In this document: in pieces, positions 11,426 through 22,688 of the stretch
Layout of the letters: the number at the start of each line of letters is the position of its first letter
How positions within the stretch are numbered: the stretch's first letter is position 1
Source of the DNA: Clarkia xantiana subsp. parviflora
Taxonomy: Eukaryota > Streptophyta > Magnoliopsida > Myrtales > Onagraceae
Length of the DNA stretch: 64,000 nt
Reading direction: 5' to 3'
NCBI GenBank assembly: GCA_036873135.1
Contig: JAPTYO010000009.1
Coordinates: 28,603,756-28,667,755 of the forward strand
Program-made: the position numbers and the translations under genes
The notes under the pieces: model-generated
Databases searched by the model: none
What the model was told of the DNA's origin: nothing
What the model saw: the letters and a program-made list of their open reading frames with translations, nothing else

Positions 11426-12241
11426 TGTATGGATCAAAATGACGTGGCCTTGGAACTTCGAGTAGTGGACTTCTAAGTCTCGCCGGGAGCTAGCTCACTC
11501 AGGTATCTTTCTTGGTCGCGTGGACACTTAGTTTCCTTTGGTGGCTTTGTGCTAGGCGAGGACCTGAAAAGAGGAGGGGATGGCCCCTGATTCCACTCCG
11601 AAGCTTAAGTCAGTAATGGATATTGAAAGAATAATATAGAGTAATTGATAGATCTTAGCCTTTAAATAATGAAAGTGAGCCCCTATTTATAGGGAGATCT
11701 TTACCGACTTTTTCAAGGAGGTGGCTACTATGCCTTGATTGGCTGTTTAATGGCGGTGGCTGCCTTTACTTGATTGGTTGAGAAAGACGGTGCGAAAATC
11801 AGTAGGTGACCAGCAGGTCGTTAGCTAGTGCCACTTTCTTCAGAGGAAGGTTTTCGTGGTATAGAGGGCGGCGATCAGGTCGCCAGCTGGTGCCCCTTCC
11901 TTCGGAAGGAAGTCTTCTCAGAGGCGGCGAGCAGGTCTCCACCTGTCCTTTCTTAAGAGGGAAGATTTCCTCCAAGTATCTGATGGTCGACTCGACTTGA
12001 CTCGTACTTTAGTAGGGAAGCTTTAATCCTCGACTTAACTTATACTTCAACAAAGGGGAGCCTTGAATGAGTTTCTCGCCTTCTCCTTTGTTGTCTGGTG
12101 GGTCGACTTCTGTTTGTAGGGTAGTCGACCATTCATCTTTGTCTCCTTATTCCGGACTTGAATGGTCGATCATACGTTCTTTTGAGAACTCGAACTTTAC
12201 TCTGTCGACTCGTACTGGGCTGCCTCGAATCATATCCAACA
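11426..12241 (-). repeat. 5' LTR of element A
   Basis: 816 bp, TG..CA ends, minus orientation starting at 12241. A TATA motif CTATAAATAG lies at 11683-11692 (minus). It matches the LTR at 5392-6219 closely with scattered substitutions. Confidence 0.85.
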
Positions 12242-12244
12242 TCG

Positions 12245-12745
12245 TGTGTATCGGGTCGGCGCGTTTCCAATCCAATCAACACTTCTCACGGGTAGGTGGT
12301 AGTCTTCAGTAATCCGTCTGCTCGAAGATGGGATCCGTCTCCTTAGGTCGTCCAGTCCTTCCCTTCCTTGCTACCCTGCACAAAGGGGCGGTACCGAGCA
12401 CGGAGAGGGGGTGGTGCTCGGTGAGCCCTCTCCGATGCCTAAGTAAGTCCCGTGTTCTTAGAGAGAGAGAATCTTAGAGAGAAGGCAGAGCTAAAACGAG
12501 TGAAGATATAACATGAACCAAATGAATTGAACTTGAGCAGTATATATAGGTTTCAGGGGGATTAAGGTGGCTTAATGACACCGTTAATCCCTAAGAATAC
12601 TTAATTAACACATAACGATAGGATTAAACCCTCAATGGCACGAAGAGGTGAGCAAAATTGGCCAAGTGTTGGACAAGTAAAAAGGGGTGTCGGGACGCCG
12701 TGAGGGACGGTCCCTAAGGCAAGGTTCGAAATGCCACACACACCC

Positions 12746-12776
<31 letters not shown>

Positions 12777-13029
12777 AGTGGCGCCTGGGACCTTCGGGGT
12801 CGGATGGAAAATCCGACCCCAAGGCCTGGGATTGGTCCAGACTGGACCAATCCCACCTAGGAGGGACCGGGCAAGCGGACAGGTCCGGGCGAGTATTTTT
12901 TGCTCACCCGGGCCGTTCGCGCTGCGGGTAAAGTGTTCGGGTCCAAGTTTCGATTTGCAATCGTAAGTGGGGTGATTAAAATAAGACAGTCCGAGTTAAA
13001 ACGGGTTCAAATTGGGCATATATCCATCA
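12245..13029 (-). repeat. Diverged lone LTR, related in layout to the C/D LTRs
   Basis: The right edge (..aattgggcatatatccatca) resembles the C/D LTR edge (..aattgggcagatatccaaca). The interior shares the gagcacggag..ctctccgatgc..agagagagaatct layout. A TATA-like CCTATATATACTGC is read on the minus strand at about 12538-12551. No matching partner LTR, primer site or polypurine tract adjoins it. Element A abuts its left edge, so the true left end is uncertain. It is probably a solo LTR or a truncated remnant. Confidence 0.6.
12748..12776. repeat. 29-base homopolymer G run
   Basis: An uninterrupted run of 29 G, preceded by CACACACACCCCC, inside the diverged LTR. Such a length is uncommon in plant DNA. 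It could form G-quadruplexes, and its exact length may be a sequencing or assembly artefact. Confidence 0.9.
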
Positions 13030-13597
13030 TGTATTATATATTTGCTATATATATTTTTTTTTTTCTAATGTTATCAAATATTACATTCAAAATCTTGAAT
13101 TTTATCCAACTAGACTGTCATTGGCATAAATATTTAAGCGAATCAAACTACTTGAAATTAACCAAGTCGATATGTGAATTCAACTCCTAAATTTCTATTA
13201 GATATTTTTCTGGTTGTAGTTGAGTACTAGTTCACATTTATATTTGACTCGAGAGTCTTTTGAGCTTAATCGAGTTAACTTTTTTATTGCAAAAACCCAT
13301 TCGAGTTCGCGCTTATTTAAGCTTTATATAATATATTATCACACTAGTCGAATCAAGTTAGAGCTCGAGTTAAGGTTTACTACTTATAATATAGTTAAAC
13401 AATTATAAATTTTGCGAACCTAGTCGAATTCAAACTCGTCGAGAATTATATCAAACGTAATTTGAGGTTAAAAAAAAAACAAACTTGGTCGAATTTACAC
13501 TCTTAGTATACGTAAGATTCAAATTAAAGGCAACCTACCTAGTATTTTATGTTCTTTTTGACTCTGGTTGTCCCATATCATTATTTCGATTTCTTTT
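13030..13597. other. AT-rich intergenic DNA upstream of the BAG gene
   Basis: No convincing ORF or repeat structure. It contains short A and T runs (for example a run of T near 13053-13064). It separates the transposon block from the gene promoter. Confidence 0.6.
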
Positions 13598-13679
13598 GCC
13601 ACGTCAGTATTTGGATTAATTTCGTGGAAAAGCGACATGTTTTATCTTCGTTGATTCCGTCGTCAATTTATTAGCCAAT
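13598..13679 (+). promoter_or_regulatory. Probable proximal promoter of the BAG gene
   Basis: GCCACGTCAG at 13598-13607 (reverse CTGACGTGGC) has an ACGT core of the kind bound by plant bZIP factors, including those of ABA and ER-stress responses. A CCAAT box lies at 13675-13679, about 40 bases before the ATG. No clear TATA box is seen. The function is inferred from motif and position only. Confidence 0.4.
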
Positions 13680-13717
13680 AGAAAACGCTTCTGGCCATCT
13701 CGTCTCCGATCCTCTCC

Positions 13718-15038
13718 ATGGCCAACCACCACTGCCACCCTCACCACTTCCACCAGCCGCCGAGCCCGCCCCCTCCCTGCTGCTGCCGCCCAGAAGCGCC
13801 GCCGTCTGATCCACGTCTTGAAGCAACACTCGCTCGCCTCCTCCTCCAGCCTGCGCCGCCGCCGCAATATGCGCAGTTTTCCCGCCACCGGCGGATCCAG
13901 CAGCCATCTGTTCTGTTCTCCCTCCTCGACCGCATCGAAGCCCTCGAATCCTCCCTCTACTCTCTCTCGATTTCTCCGCCTGCTTCCTCTCTGAGAGACG
14001 CGGCTGCTCGGGTAATCCAAGCCCATTTCCGAGTCTTCCTCACTCGCAGATCGAAAACCCTAAGGCACCTCAAAGAACTCGCCTCCATCAAATCGAGATT
14101 CACCATCCTCAGATCTTCGCTTTCCGGTGGTTCCCGTCTTAACCTAGTTTCCCTCTCCGAAAGAGCCATGGATTTGCTGCTTAAACTCGATTCAATCCAG
14201 GTAAAGTCGATTCTTCTATACTTGTTCTACATTTCCACGACCCGACTGCCAACCCGACCCTTAAACTTGTTAATGGTTGCAATTGCAGGACAATGATCCA
14301 ATGATTAGAGATGGAAAGAGGTCGATTAGCCGAGATTTGGATGCAATGTTGAACTACATTGATACAATCGCAGTAAAAAGACATCATCTTTCCATGAGCT
14401 CTAGGAATGCTGCAAAATCTCAACCCAGCAGCAGCAGGAGCAGTCAATCCAGGATCTTAAGACAGGAGAGACAAATTGTGGAAAATCTTAGGAACAGGGT
14501 GGATAGGATTCGTGGGTTGTCCAAGGTTTACGAAAACGATGAAGAAGAAGAAGAAGAAGATGTGGAGCTCGAGAGCTTCGAAAACTTCAGTGACGACGAC
14601 AACTCGAGGAACAAAGTGGAAGGTTTTGCAAGACCTCAACCTAGAGTGAAGAAAAGTGTGACCTTTGCTGAGAATGGCAATGTGTATAAAGTCATCAGCT
14701 CGAAGCCCAATTTGAGCTCAAGCAGTGAAGATGGCAGCAGCTGTATCGATGGTGATGTGTCTGATGCTGAGATCCGTGAAAAATCAAAGGGTTCAAATTC
14801 TTATCTGCAGAGGGATTACGAAGAAGCCGAGATGGACAACAATGTGGCTTCTCCTGCAAGCAGTGACGGTGGAGTCCCGAGCAGTTGGTTGAGGAACGAA
14901 CCGAAGATTAACATTGTGAGGGAATCGCCGGATCAGGGTGTCGATTTCATGTTTTCTTCTCCATTAACAGAGAAGATTGTTGAAACCCGGGAGGATCTGA
15001 TGAAGAGGAGAAAGGCTGTGAAAATTTCAGGGCAATGA
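13718..15038 (+). CDS. BAG8: BAG-domain co-chaperone with IQ motif, BAG8-like
   Basis: A two-exon gene: 13718-14200 and 14289-15038, joined in phase 0, 410 residues. The N-terminus (1-30) is His/Pro/Cys-rich. An IQ motif (ARVIQAHFRVFLTRR, about 98-112) would bind calmodulin. A BAG domain follows at about 113-190 (SERAMDLLLKLDSIQ, then DPMIRDGKRSISRDL) and would contact the ATPase domain of Hsp70. A Ser-rich linker, an acidic run (about 242-256) and a Ser-rich C-terminal half complete the protein. The IQ-plus-BAG pair is typical of plant BAG5 to BAG8, and the His-rich start best fits BAG8, although BAG7 is possible. The ATG at 13718 is the first in frame and starts the His-rich region. It is the only intact host gene here. 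Plant BAG proteins of this group act in stress and cell-death control. Confidence 0.85.
14201..14288 (+). other. Intron of the BAG gene
   Basis: 88 bp, donor CCAG|GTAAAG and acceptor TTGCAG|GACAAT, phase 0. It splits the BAG domain directly after LKLDSIQ. Reading through without splicing would stop inside the intron. Confidence 0.85.
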
Positions 15039-15381
15039 TCATTCTGATTCGTACAATTGTTGGTTGTGATTGATTTCTTTATTTTTGTTTTAAGTTTTGG
15101 AAATGCTTTTGTGTTGTTGTGATTGTAGCTTGAGGTTCCATTGATGTGTAGGATGCAATAATATCGACTGTTTTCTGTGAGTAGAAAGGGTGGCTATGTT
15201 TTTTATTTTGTTGCTTAAAGGACAAGCAAGCTTTGAAGCAAAATTTGAGGATAATGGAAGAAGTGATTGGAGCATCCACAATACTACTTATCTGAAAACA
15301 AGGCAAACCTTAGATAGTTTTTTAGTTATTAATCCATTAAATAATACTTGCTTTTCAATGGTGTTTCCTAACTCTATTTCT

Positions 15382-16729
15382 TAAATTTATGGGTTAATAA
15401 TAGGGTTGTCAACGGGGCGGGTATCGCTTGCCCCGTACCCGCCCCGCGGGTCGAGATGGCCGATCCGTACCCGCCCCACACAGTTCGCGGGGCGGGGCGG
15501 GTCGATCCGCGGGTCACCTGTTAGTTGTACATAATATATTATTAGCAATTTAAACCCTAAATTCTATATTTACTATATACAAATTCAATTTAAAATTTAA
15601 ATCACAAATAAAAAATTTAAATTCAAATCCAAATACAAGTCACAAATCCTAATTATTTTAACTATGTATTATATTACTTATATAGTTTTATATAAATACG
15701 TGTAATATATATATAAATTATCCACATACGGGGCGGGGCGGGTCAACGGGGCAGGACGACCCCAAAACCGTACCCGCCCCACGGGTCACGGATCGCAGGT
15801 CAACGGGTCAAAATCGGGGCGGGGCCCCGCGGGTCACGGGTAATCCGTGACCCGTTGCCACCCCTAGTTAATAATCTATGAAATGTTTGAAGTTTGACCA
15901 ATGTTAACGGAAGAAGTCTAAAGTTTAACATGTTAATATGAGAGGTTTGAAGTTTCAACTTTGTGAACTTTTTGTTTTCTGTCCAAATTTTCTGTCAAAT
16001 TTAACAGAACCATGTGAAATGTCTGATTTACCCATTTGCAATATTTTAAATAAATTAAAAAGTTTAATTAATGGAACATGAAATGACGAAAATACCCCTT
16101 TCACTAATTAAAACATAACCCAACTCCGGCGACCACCACCACGGCCGGCCACCACCAACTCCGGCGACCACCACCACGACCGGCCACCACCAAACTCCGG
16201 CGACCACCACCCAACTCCGACGAGCACCACCGCGGCCCCGATTGGGCCCAAATCGAAGCCACCGGCCCCGATTGGGCCTAAATCGGAGCCACAGATCTGG
16301 AGCTTTGTGGCTCAGGTCGGAGCCTCCGAGCTCCGATCGGAGCTTTGTGGCTCCGATTTGGGTCCAATCGGGGTCGCGGTTGTAGTCTCCGTAGTTGGGT
16401 GGTGGTTTCCGGAGTCGGAATGGTGGTCGCCGGAGCCGGGGCGGATGTCGGAGCCGTGGTGGCTTTAAGAGCATTTTCGTGTTTTCATTCGAGCATGTGA
16501 GGGGCACACTTGGATAGAAGGGCATTTTTGGAATTTAATTTTATTAATGGTCACATGTCAAACATATGACCAACTTCTATCAGTTTTAACGGAAAAAATT
16601 AACGGAGACCTCTTATATCAACAAAGTTGAAACCTCAGACCTCTCATATTAACATTTGAAACTCCAGACCTCTCCGGTTAACATGGGCCAAACTTCAGAA
16701 CTTTCATAGGTTATTAACACTAAATTTAT
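15382..16729. mobile_element. Non-autonomous DNA transposon with ~110-bp terminal inverted repeats
   Basis: The left end (15382-15400 continued at 15867-15960) and the reverse complement of the right end (about 16615-16729) match imperfectly over some 110 bases, including GTTAATAA, CTATGAAA, GAAGTTTG, GTTAATATGAGAGGT and TTTCAACTTTGT. The interior is GC-rich, with repeated ccggcgaccaccacc tracts (16115-16220), and encodes no transposase. Long TIRs suggest a Mutator-like derivative. The outer target duplication is not clear. A smaller hAT-type MITE interrupts the left TIR. Confidence 0.65.
15401..15866. mobile_element. hAT-type MITE with 8-bp target duplication
   Basis: 466 bp. The left end TAGGGTTGTCAACGGGGCGG and the reverse complement of the right end TAGGGGTGGCAACGGGTCACGG form a terminal inverted repeat. 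It is flanked on both sides by GTTAATAA (15393-15400 and 15867-15874). An 8-bp duplication and TAGGG-type ends are hallmarks of the hAT superfamily. The interior has GC-rich flanks of GGGGCGGG type around an AT-rich core and no coding capacity. Confidence 0.85.
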
Positions 16730-16899
16730 ATTATTGTTAAACCACAAAAGCATTGTAGATTCTATTAGTTCAACCATGATCTATTTCATAAACAAAAAAC
16801 AACTGGTGTAAAATTAAACATATTGAAAAGTTTGAGCGACTTTAGTTATATTATGTAAGTTCGGGGGCACCTCAGGATAATACAACTAATCAACACCAA

Positions 16900-18480
16900 C
16901 TTTTTTTTTTGGTAAACCAGAAGCAATATATTGCAGAATACCCAAGAACATTACACAACATCCATTTACAACAAATACCGATCCTGCAAACCTAAACTAG
17001 GATGAAATGCTGGAGTAAACCATTCCCCAAACAACTGCAAAATTCTAGACTGTTTACACAAAAAATCTACAGATTTCACCATATATCTAGAAACCTTAAT
17101 AACAGAAATACTAAACAAACTAACTAAAGATCTAACATCCGAAATAACACCAAATAACGAAACATGAGAATTTTCTAGTTGATCCAAAAGCTTAGAATCT
17201 GTTAGAAGGACATATTCACAAGGACTTAACCTTCTAGCCAAAAGTAGACCTAATCTGCAAGCCAAGCATTCCGCCAAAAGAGGATCAACTCCATAACTTC
17301 GACAAGTTGAAGCCATTAACTTTCCAGTAGAATCCAAAATGATGGCTGCTCATATTACTATACCCGACGAACTATGTACAGATCCATCAATGATAATCTT
17401 CCAACGATTCGTTGGAAGAACCGAAAGAATGTTTGTGGCTACTGAGAATCTGCTGGAGTTACCTGTAAGGCCTCTGTTGATAGACCCTGATCTAGTCACA
17501 GAAAAAATAGAATGATTAGTTACAAGCTGGCTTATCCTCTCTATGATTCCAGACATCGAAGGCTGTCGATACCTGAAAATAAGTTCATTTCTACATATCC
17601 AAACTGACCACATAATAATACATTTAAAGGGTAGAAAATTTTTCATTGGCAAATCTAAAGCAGCAGGCCCTTTTTTCCAATTTAACCATTCTAAAACAGA
17701 ATTTATAGGTAATCTAGAAACCTGAATCATAAAAGTAGAAGCATACCAAACTCTTTTAGCAAAAAGACACAAGCACATAAGATGGTTCCATGATTCATTA
17801 TCATCTCAACATAAACAACAAATAGGATCAAAAGTCAAAATACGTATATTAAGGTTAACACCCAAAGGTAAACCACCATTACAACCCTTCCAGACGAACA
17901 TCTTAATTTTGGGTAAAATTGGAAGACTAAAAAATTTAGACCAAAATGTCTGATTCCGTCCTAGGGGATGTAGAAGTAGAGGCCAGATTTGTAGAAGAAC
18001 AAGAAAGGAGATGATAATAACCTGATTTAACAGAATAAATTCCTAATTTGGTATACTCTCAAGTAAACTTATCAGGAGGGATAGTAATATCACAAACTGA
18101 GTCAATGATATGAGGATTTCAAACCTGTTGTAACACTGTTAACTTCCAAGAAGAAGAAACTGGATCAATAAAATCAGCAACATAATTATTTTGAGGCACA
18201 ACCAAAGGTAACTTCCAATCTAGTAAAATTTTAGCATTTGGCACCCAAGGATCAGTCCAAAAATTGACAGAATGACCCACACCTATTTTCCAACGACAAC
18301 CATACAAAAAAATAGGACGAAGTTTAATAATAGGCTTCCAAACAGATGAATGATTAGAAGAAACAGAAACATTATGAAATTTTTCAGAATAAAGATATTT
18401 TTTATGAATCATATCAGTCCAAAGAGACTGATTATTTGAAAAAAGACGTCAAATCTGTTTTAACATTAAAGACTTATTCT
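16900..18480 (-). mobile_element. 5'-truncated LINE (L1-type) remnant
   Basis: Minus-strand fragments carry the 3' part of a plant LINE ORF2. First is a zf-RVT-like segment (GCRWKIGVGHSVNFWTDPW, near 18250). Next is a VWICRNELIFR stretch (about 17580). Last is an RNase H domain with the three acidic motifs IIIDGS (near 17390), AECLACRLG and LLTDSKLL. An in-frame TGA interrupts it at 17350-17352, and the regions 17780-18118 hold further breaks. A T run at 16901-16910, read as poly(A) on the minus strand, marks the 3' end. The RT domain proper is absent, as expected for a 5'-truncated copy. Confidence 0.75.
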
Positions 18481-19510
18481 TGAGTTCTACTTTCTTCGAC
18501 ATTTTAATGAAAATTCTACTACATTAATACATATTAAAGAGTAATACATATTAAAGAGTAATACTTTGCTAAGGAGACTCCATTTTCTTTAATAAAACAT
18601 TGGCCAATGATAATCAGCCACATTAGAAGGTTGCATTGAACGAATATACATTACTTACAGCGAATCATCAAAATCAATAACTCTAAAACAAACCATATTG
18701 AAATTTGGAGGTAAAATACGGTCCAATATTTCTTTATTTCATTTCTTTCATGGTTAAGACCACTGTTACTAGAACCGAGCTGTATACCGAACCAAAAAGG
18801 GGTCCGGTTCTCAGTTCATCCGGTCCAAACCGGTTCGAACCCGGTCCGACCGCTATTCCAGAAACTTCACTCCAAAAGCTTCCTCGCACACTTCCTTCTA
18901 CTCACATTCCTCCATTAGTCCATTAGACCAGTAGCACCCTCCCGCCAGTCCACCTCCGACTACAACTAGTCCATCTCATGCGACCGCCACCGCCAGTCCA
19001 CCTCAGGAGACCGCCACCGCCAATCCACCTCACCAGTTCTGCCCATCATTCCTATGCGAATGCCATTTCGCTCTAGATCTACAACGCCGCTTCAGGCTCG
19101 ACTTCCTCGCGGAAATACGCCGTCACCACCCATCAATTAATGGTAGTTAGATCTGACCACCATTGGAAAAAACAGTAAAATTAGCTAGTTAACCTAGATT
19201 GATTAGTTCTTCTGTAACCCTCCCACCAAAGTTCCAAACACAGGCGGAGAGAGACGGAGTATGGTCGAGATGAATGACAGAGATGTATCATATGTGTTGG
19301 TATCATGATTTAGCTCGAGAGAATCTATGTATCTACTAAATGAAGTGATATAATCACCTAAACCAACCTCACCCTGCCGCCCTAAAGAGATTTTCTCTAT
19401 TTCTGTTTTCAAAGTCAATTTCCTCTTCACAGACTTCTTCTTCCCAGCCGCCAATTCGTCCCATCTCAAACGAGGACAACCTCGCCATGACCCATAGACG
19501 GTGAAGAATC
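18481..19510. other. Intergenic DNA, nothing recognised
   Basis: Contains a short tandem duplication (acatattaaagagtaat, 18528-18562), a ccggttcgaacccggtc-rich stretch at 18760-18860 and a repeated gaccgccaccgccagtccacctc segment at 18950-19030. Open frames here are short and have no recognisable domain. Confidence 0.5.
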
Positions 19511-20098
19511 TGTTGGCATTTGGTGAATGGGCCGCCGTAATAGGAGCCCTTTAATATAAGTCCAACACCTAAATAATTGGATAATGTCACATTAGGGATT
19601 TTGGGCTAGGCCTAAAATCCCAATTGACATGAGAGGTCCAAAATTGGGCCTCCCTAATTACTTGATGGCCGGCCGAAACTAGGGTAATTCCCTAGGTGGG
19701 TTTTGCCCACCACCTCTTATAAATAGAGAGTGTTAGAGATTTATTTGAGGTAAATTACTTTCTCCCTTGGTGTTGAGAAAGAATAAACCCCTCTCCCTAA
19801 AACACTAGTTTCGGCCGAACCAAGGAAGAGCAATGAGGTGCCAAATTGCTTCGAGTAATTACCCCAGAGATCCATCCTGTTGACGAATTGAAAAGAGGCT
19901 TTGCTGTGGAGACCATTCCTCGTAGGTCATTATTTAACCAGAGTTCCTACAGGAGCCGTCCGGCGGACTCCGAACTCCTTGTCATGACCTTGGGCTACGG
20001 AAAGTATTGTAGGTATGTGCACCCTATCCGCTGTGTAATTAGTTACATAGCATGAACCTCGTTTTTGTTTCCGTAGTGATTATCCCCTAATTCCATCA
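19511..20098 (+). repeat. Ty1/copia LTR, first copy
   Basis: 588 bp, TG..CA (TGTTGGCATTTGG .. AATTCCATCA), followed after one base by a copia primer site. A TATA-like TATAAATAG lies near 19719. It is similar to the LTRs at 22689 and 23218, sharing the GGGCTAGGCCTAAAATCCC, GACATGAGAG and GAGGTGCCAAATTG blocks. Confidence 0.8.
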
Positions 20099-20099
20099 G

Positions 20100-20112
20100 T
20101 GGTATTAGAGCA
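20100..20112 (+). other. Copia primer-binding site, first copy
   Basis: TGGTATTAGAGCA, one change from the canonical TGGTATCAGAGC complementary to initiator-Met tRNA. It lies one base after the LTR end. Confidence 0.8.
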
Positions 20113-20578
20113 TGTGTAGGGAGTTCATGATTTTGATGAAATTGGCGTTCTTGAGTTTTTTTTTTTTTTTTTTTTTTTGTTTTTAAGAAAAAGTGATATT
20201 CATGAAATTGAGTGTTTTAGGTAAAACTGCCGTTCCTGATCTTCGAGAAAAACGTGACATTTATCAAAATTGAACATTGGATTATTGATCTTAGTAAAAT
20301 TTGATCTATAAATTTTACCACTAACCCTAAATTGATGTTTATTTCAACTGAATTACATGTTAAAAATATTTTAATAATTTCGGCCCCAACATGTAACGTA
20401 TCTGGCCGAATTTTAGGGTTAGGTTCACATGATAATCGTGACATTAATTATCGATATATTCTAGCATGATTTTAGGGATGTTAGATATTATTGATAAATA
20501 TTAGTTGCCTAAAGATTGATAAAATATATTGTTGATATATTTATATCCCTAATATAGAATCGAGACAATATATATATA

Positions 20579-22117
20579 CTAGTTATTAACGCGTGCGTTG
20601 CACGCGTATCGATTGTCTAAGTTTCAAGATATAAAATTTATCTTAAGTTTTCTAATATGATAATATTTAATTAATACATGGTCAAGTTAATGGGTTGCGA
20701 GAAATGAATATGTATGATAAAAAAGAACGATACAATATAATTTAAAATGGGAAAAATAGAAGAGGTTAATTAGGTACAAAATTAACTATTGTTTCAGTTA
20801 CGGTACTAAATTAGCCTTACAAGTATATATATTTACGGTTAGAACTAATACTGAGTTGGATCGCGCATGACGTGGGTTATTAACGATAAAGTTGTATCTA
20901 ACTCATCAACTTGAGGAGTGAAGATTGTAAACCAGTACTTAACTACTTAGAGTCATCGGTGATCGGTGAAGCAGTTTAACCTATACAAACGTAACTATAT
21001 ACTTTCCTTGCAATTTTATACCATAATACCAACAAAAAATGATTTAACGCTAAATGAAATTCAATTCATTAAAATATAAAGTTTATACTTAACTTTACGT
21101 CAATTACTTATTTAACTACTAATTATGTTGTACACAATTTGTTTGAACTGATAGGCGGGAGAACTAAATTAATAGTTCGAGACCCTAATTGTTGGACGAT
21201 GAGTAATTTATCTGTAAGGTCAAATTTTAAGAACTGTGGTTGACCCATATTTTGACACTTTATATGATTTGACAGATTGATATATGTGATACAATGTACT
21301 CGAAGTTTGCACGAGTTGAGTACATATCCTACTTTCAAGGTGACTCAAATTTATAGGTATATTGTATTAAGAAGTTAATGATAATTAATGTAGGATATCA
21401 TTTAAGCGACCTTAACTAAAAAAATTAATGCAATTTAACTAAAGAAAATTTTAGTAATTCTCAAATATATAGTAGGGACTAAATCATCAATTTTTTAAAT
21501 CACCAATGTCAGAAGTTTATACTTGAATTCGCCTTAACTATCTATTCAACTACTAATTAGGATATACCTAATATGATTGAATTTATAAACACAAAAACTA
21601 AATTAATAATTCAAGTCATTAAGTATTAAACATTAAGTAACATGTTATATGTAAATTCAAACTTCAAGAACCACATATATCTTGATATGTTATTATATGA
21701 GTTGACAAGTGACTGATTTATGTGATACAAAATGTCCACAGGAGGAACATCCCCAAATCTGGGATATGGTGAATAGAAAAATGCATGCACCCGACATTTT
21801 AACATACTGAATGCATATCATATGTCAATGCTGACTCTAATTGATAAGTATATTAGATTTAGAAGTTAATAGTAACTACGATGACTTGTCAATTAAGCGA
21901 GCTTAAAAAATAAAAATAATCAAATTTAACTAAATGATTTTTTTAGTAATAGTAAAGATAAAAATATATGGGTCTTAGAGATAATAATGACCAAATCACC
22001 AATTTTATAAAAATATGGAAACTAAATATAATATATAATACTAATAATAATAATAATAAAAATATTCAAAAATATCTATAGGGGTGAGGACAACCCTCAC
22101 ATTTTATATTGGTATAA

Positions 22118-22120
<3 letters not shown>
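20579..22120 (-). mobile_element. Helitron-like element, non-autonomous
   Basis: Read on the minus strand, the 3' end is a perfect 8-bp hairpin (ACGCGTGC-AAC-GCACGCGT) followed by TAATAA and CTAG, then host T. The 5' end is TCTTTATACC, preceded by host A. Hairpin plus CTRR and insertion between A and T without target duplication are the Helitron signature. The related leader at 24380-24540 lacks this segment, so it serves as an empty site. The interior holds two diverged copies of a roughly 430-bp segment (about 21060-21490 and 21490-21980) and no Rep/helicase gene. Confidence 0.75.

Positions 22121-22175
<55 letters not shown>
22121..22175. repeat. TA microsatellite
   Basis: About 27 TA units directly beside the Helitron end. 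Helitrons insert between A and T, and the target here was an AT-alternating tract. Confidence 0.9.
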
Positions 22176-22177
<2 letters not shown>

Positions 22178-22688
22178 TGGCCGATTTATATATATATATG
22201 CAAATATTGGAAATTATATCTATAGATAATATTACTTGGTGGCTAAGTTAAGTTTTTAGTGGATTTTAAAACCCTACTTAGCCCACAAGTAATGTTTCGG
22301 CCGTACCCTATAGGGTAATGGGCGGTCAATTTGCACATCCGGGTCGAGTCGACCGACCCGAATAACCATGGGAACCCGAACCGGTCCAACCGGTCCAACC
22401 GACCGAACCGGGTCGGGTTCCCAGTGGAAATGTGCTTATGTTCTTGTTAGATGTTGATTGTGGGTGTATTAAATGCTTAAAATGTGAAATAGTTTTTTTT
22501 TTATTTTTTTTTTTATAACATGAAATGGCTAAAATTTTCCTAAGACTAAAAACGCGCGTCGCGTCTGTCAATCTTCTTCTTCCCCCTATTTTGTCACTTC
22601 CCTTCACCCACAATCCACTCTTCCTCTCACTTTCTTTCAAATTTCTCCCAACTGAGAAGGGAAAAACAAGGGTTTCATTGACGACGGG

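Larger units (their letters stand above)
5392..12241 (-). mobile_element. Ty3/gypsy Tat-lineage retrotransposon A
   Basis: A full LTR-to-LTR structure of about 6.85 kb on the minus strand. From right to left: 5' LTR, primer site, short gag with zinc knuckle, protease, RT, RNase H, a second archaeal-type RNase H, integrase, tandem array, polypurine tract, 3' LTR. Domain order and the extra RNase H place it in the Tat lineage. Several frameshifts and stops make it inactive. Because the left LTR is shared with A', no target duplication can be tested inside the window. Confidence 0.85.
20113..22440 (+). other. Copia leader of the first copy, interrupted by a Helitron
   Basis: AT-rich non-coding leader matching the leader at 23844-24660 (for instance the block around ATCGAACATTGGAT, and ACTTGGTGGCTAAGTTAAG near 22233 versus 24569). 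A T run lies at 20158-20178. The leader is split by an insertion at 20579-22120. No gag start is found before the copy ends. Bases 22441-22688 are unassigned, AT- and CT-rich sequence up to the next LTR. Confidence 0.65.

Noticed and set aside
12601..12966. ORFs on both strands across the poly-G run
   Set aside because: Gly or Pro homopolymer translations within a lone LTR.
16064..16525. Minus-strand Pro/Arg-rich ORF of 153 residues
   Set aside because: Low-complexity translation of ccggcgaccaccacc-type repeats inside a DNA transposon.
19203..19590. Minus-strand ORFs upstream of the first copia LTR
   Set aside because: Short, no recognisable domain, no splice or start context.
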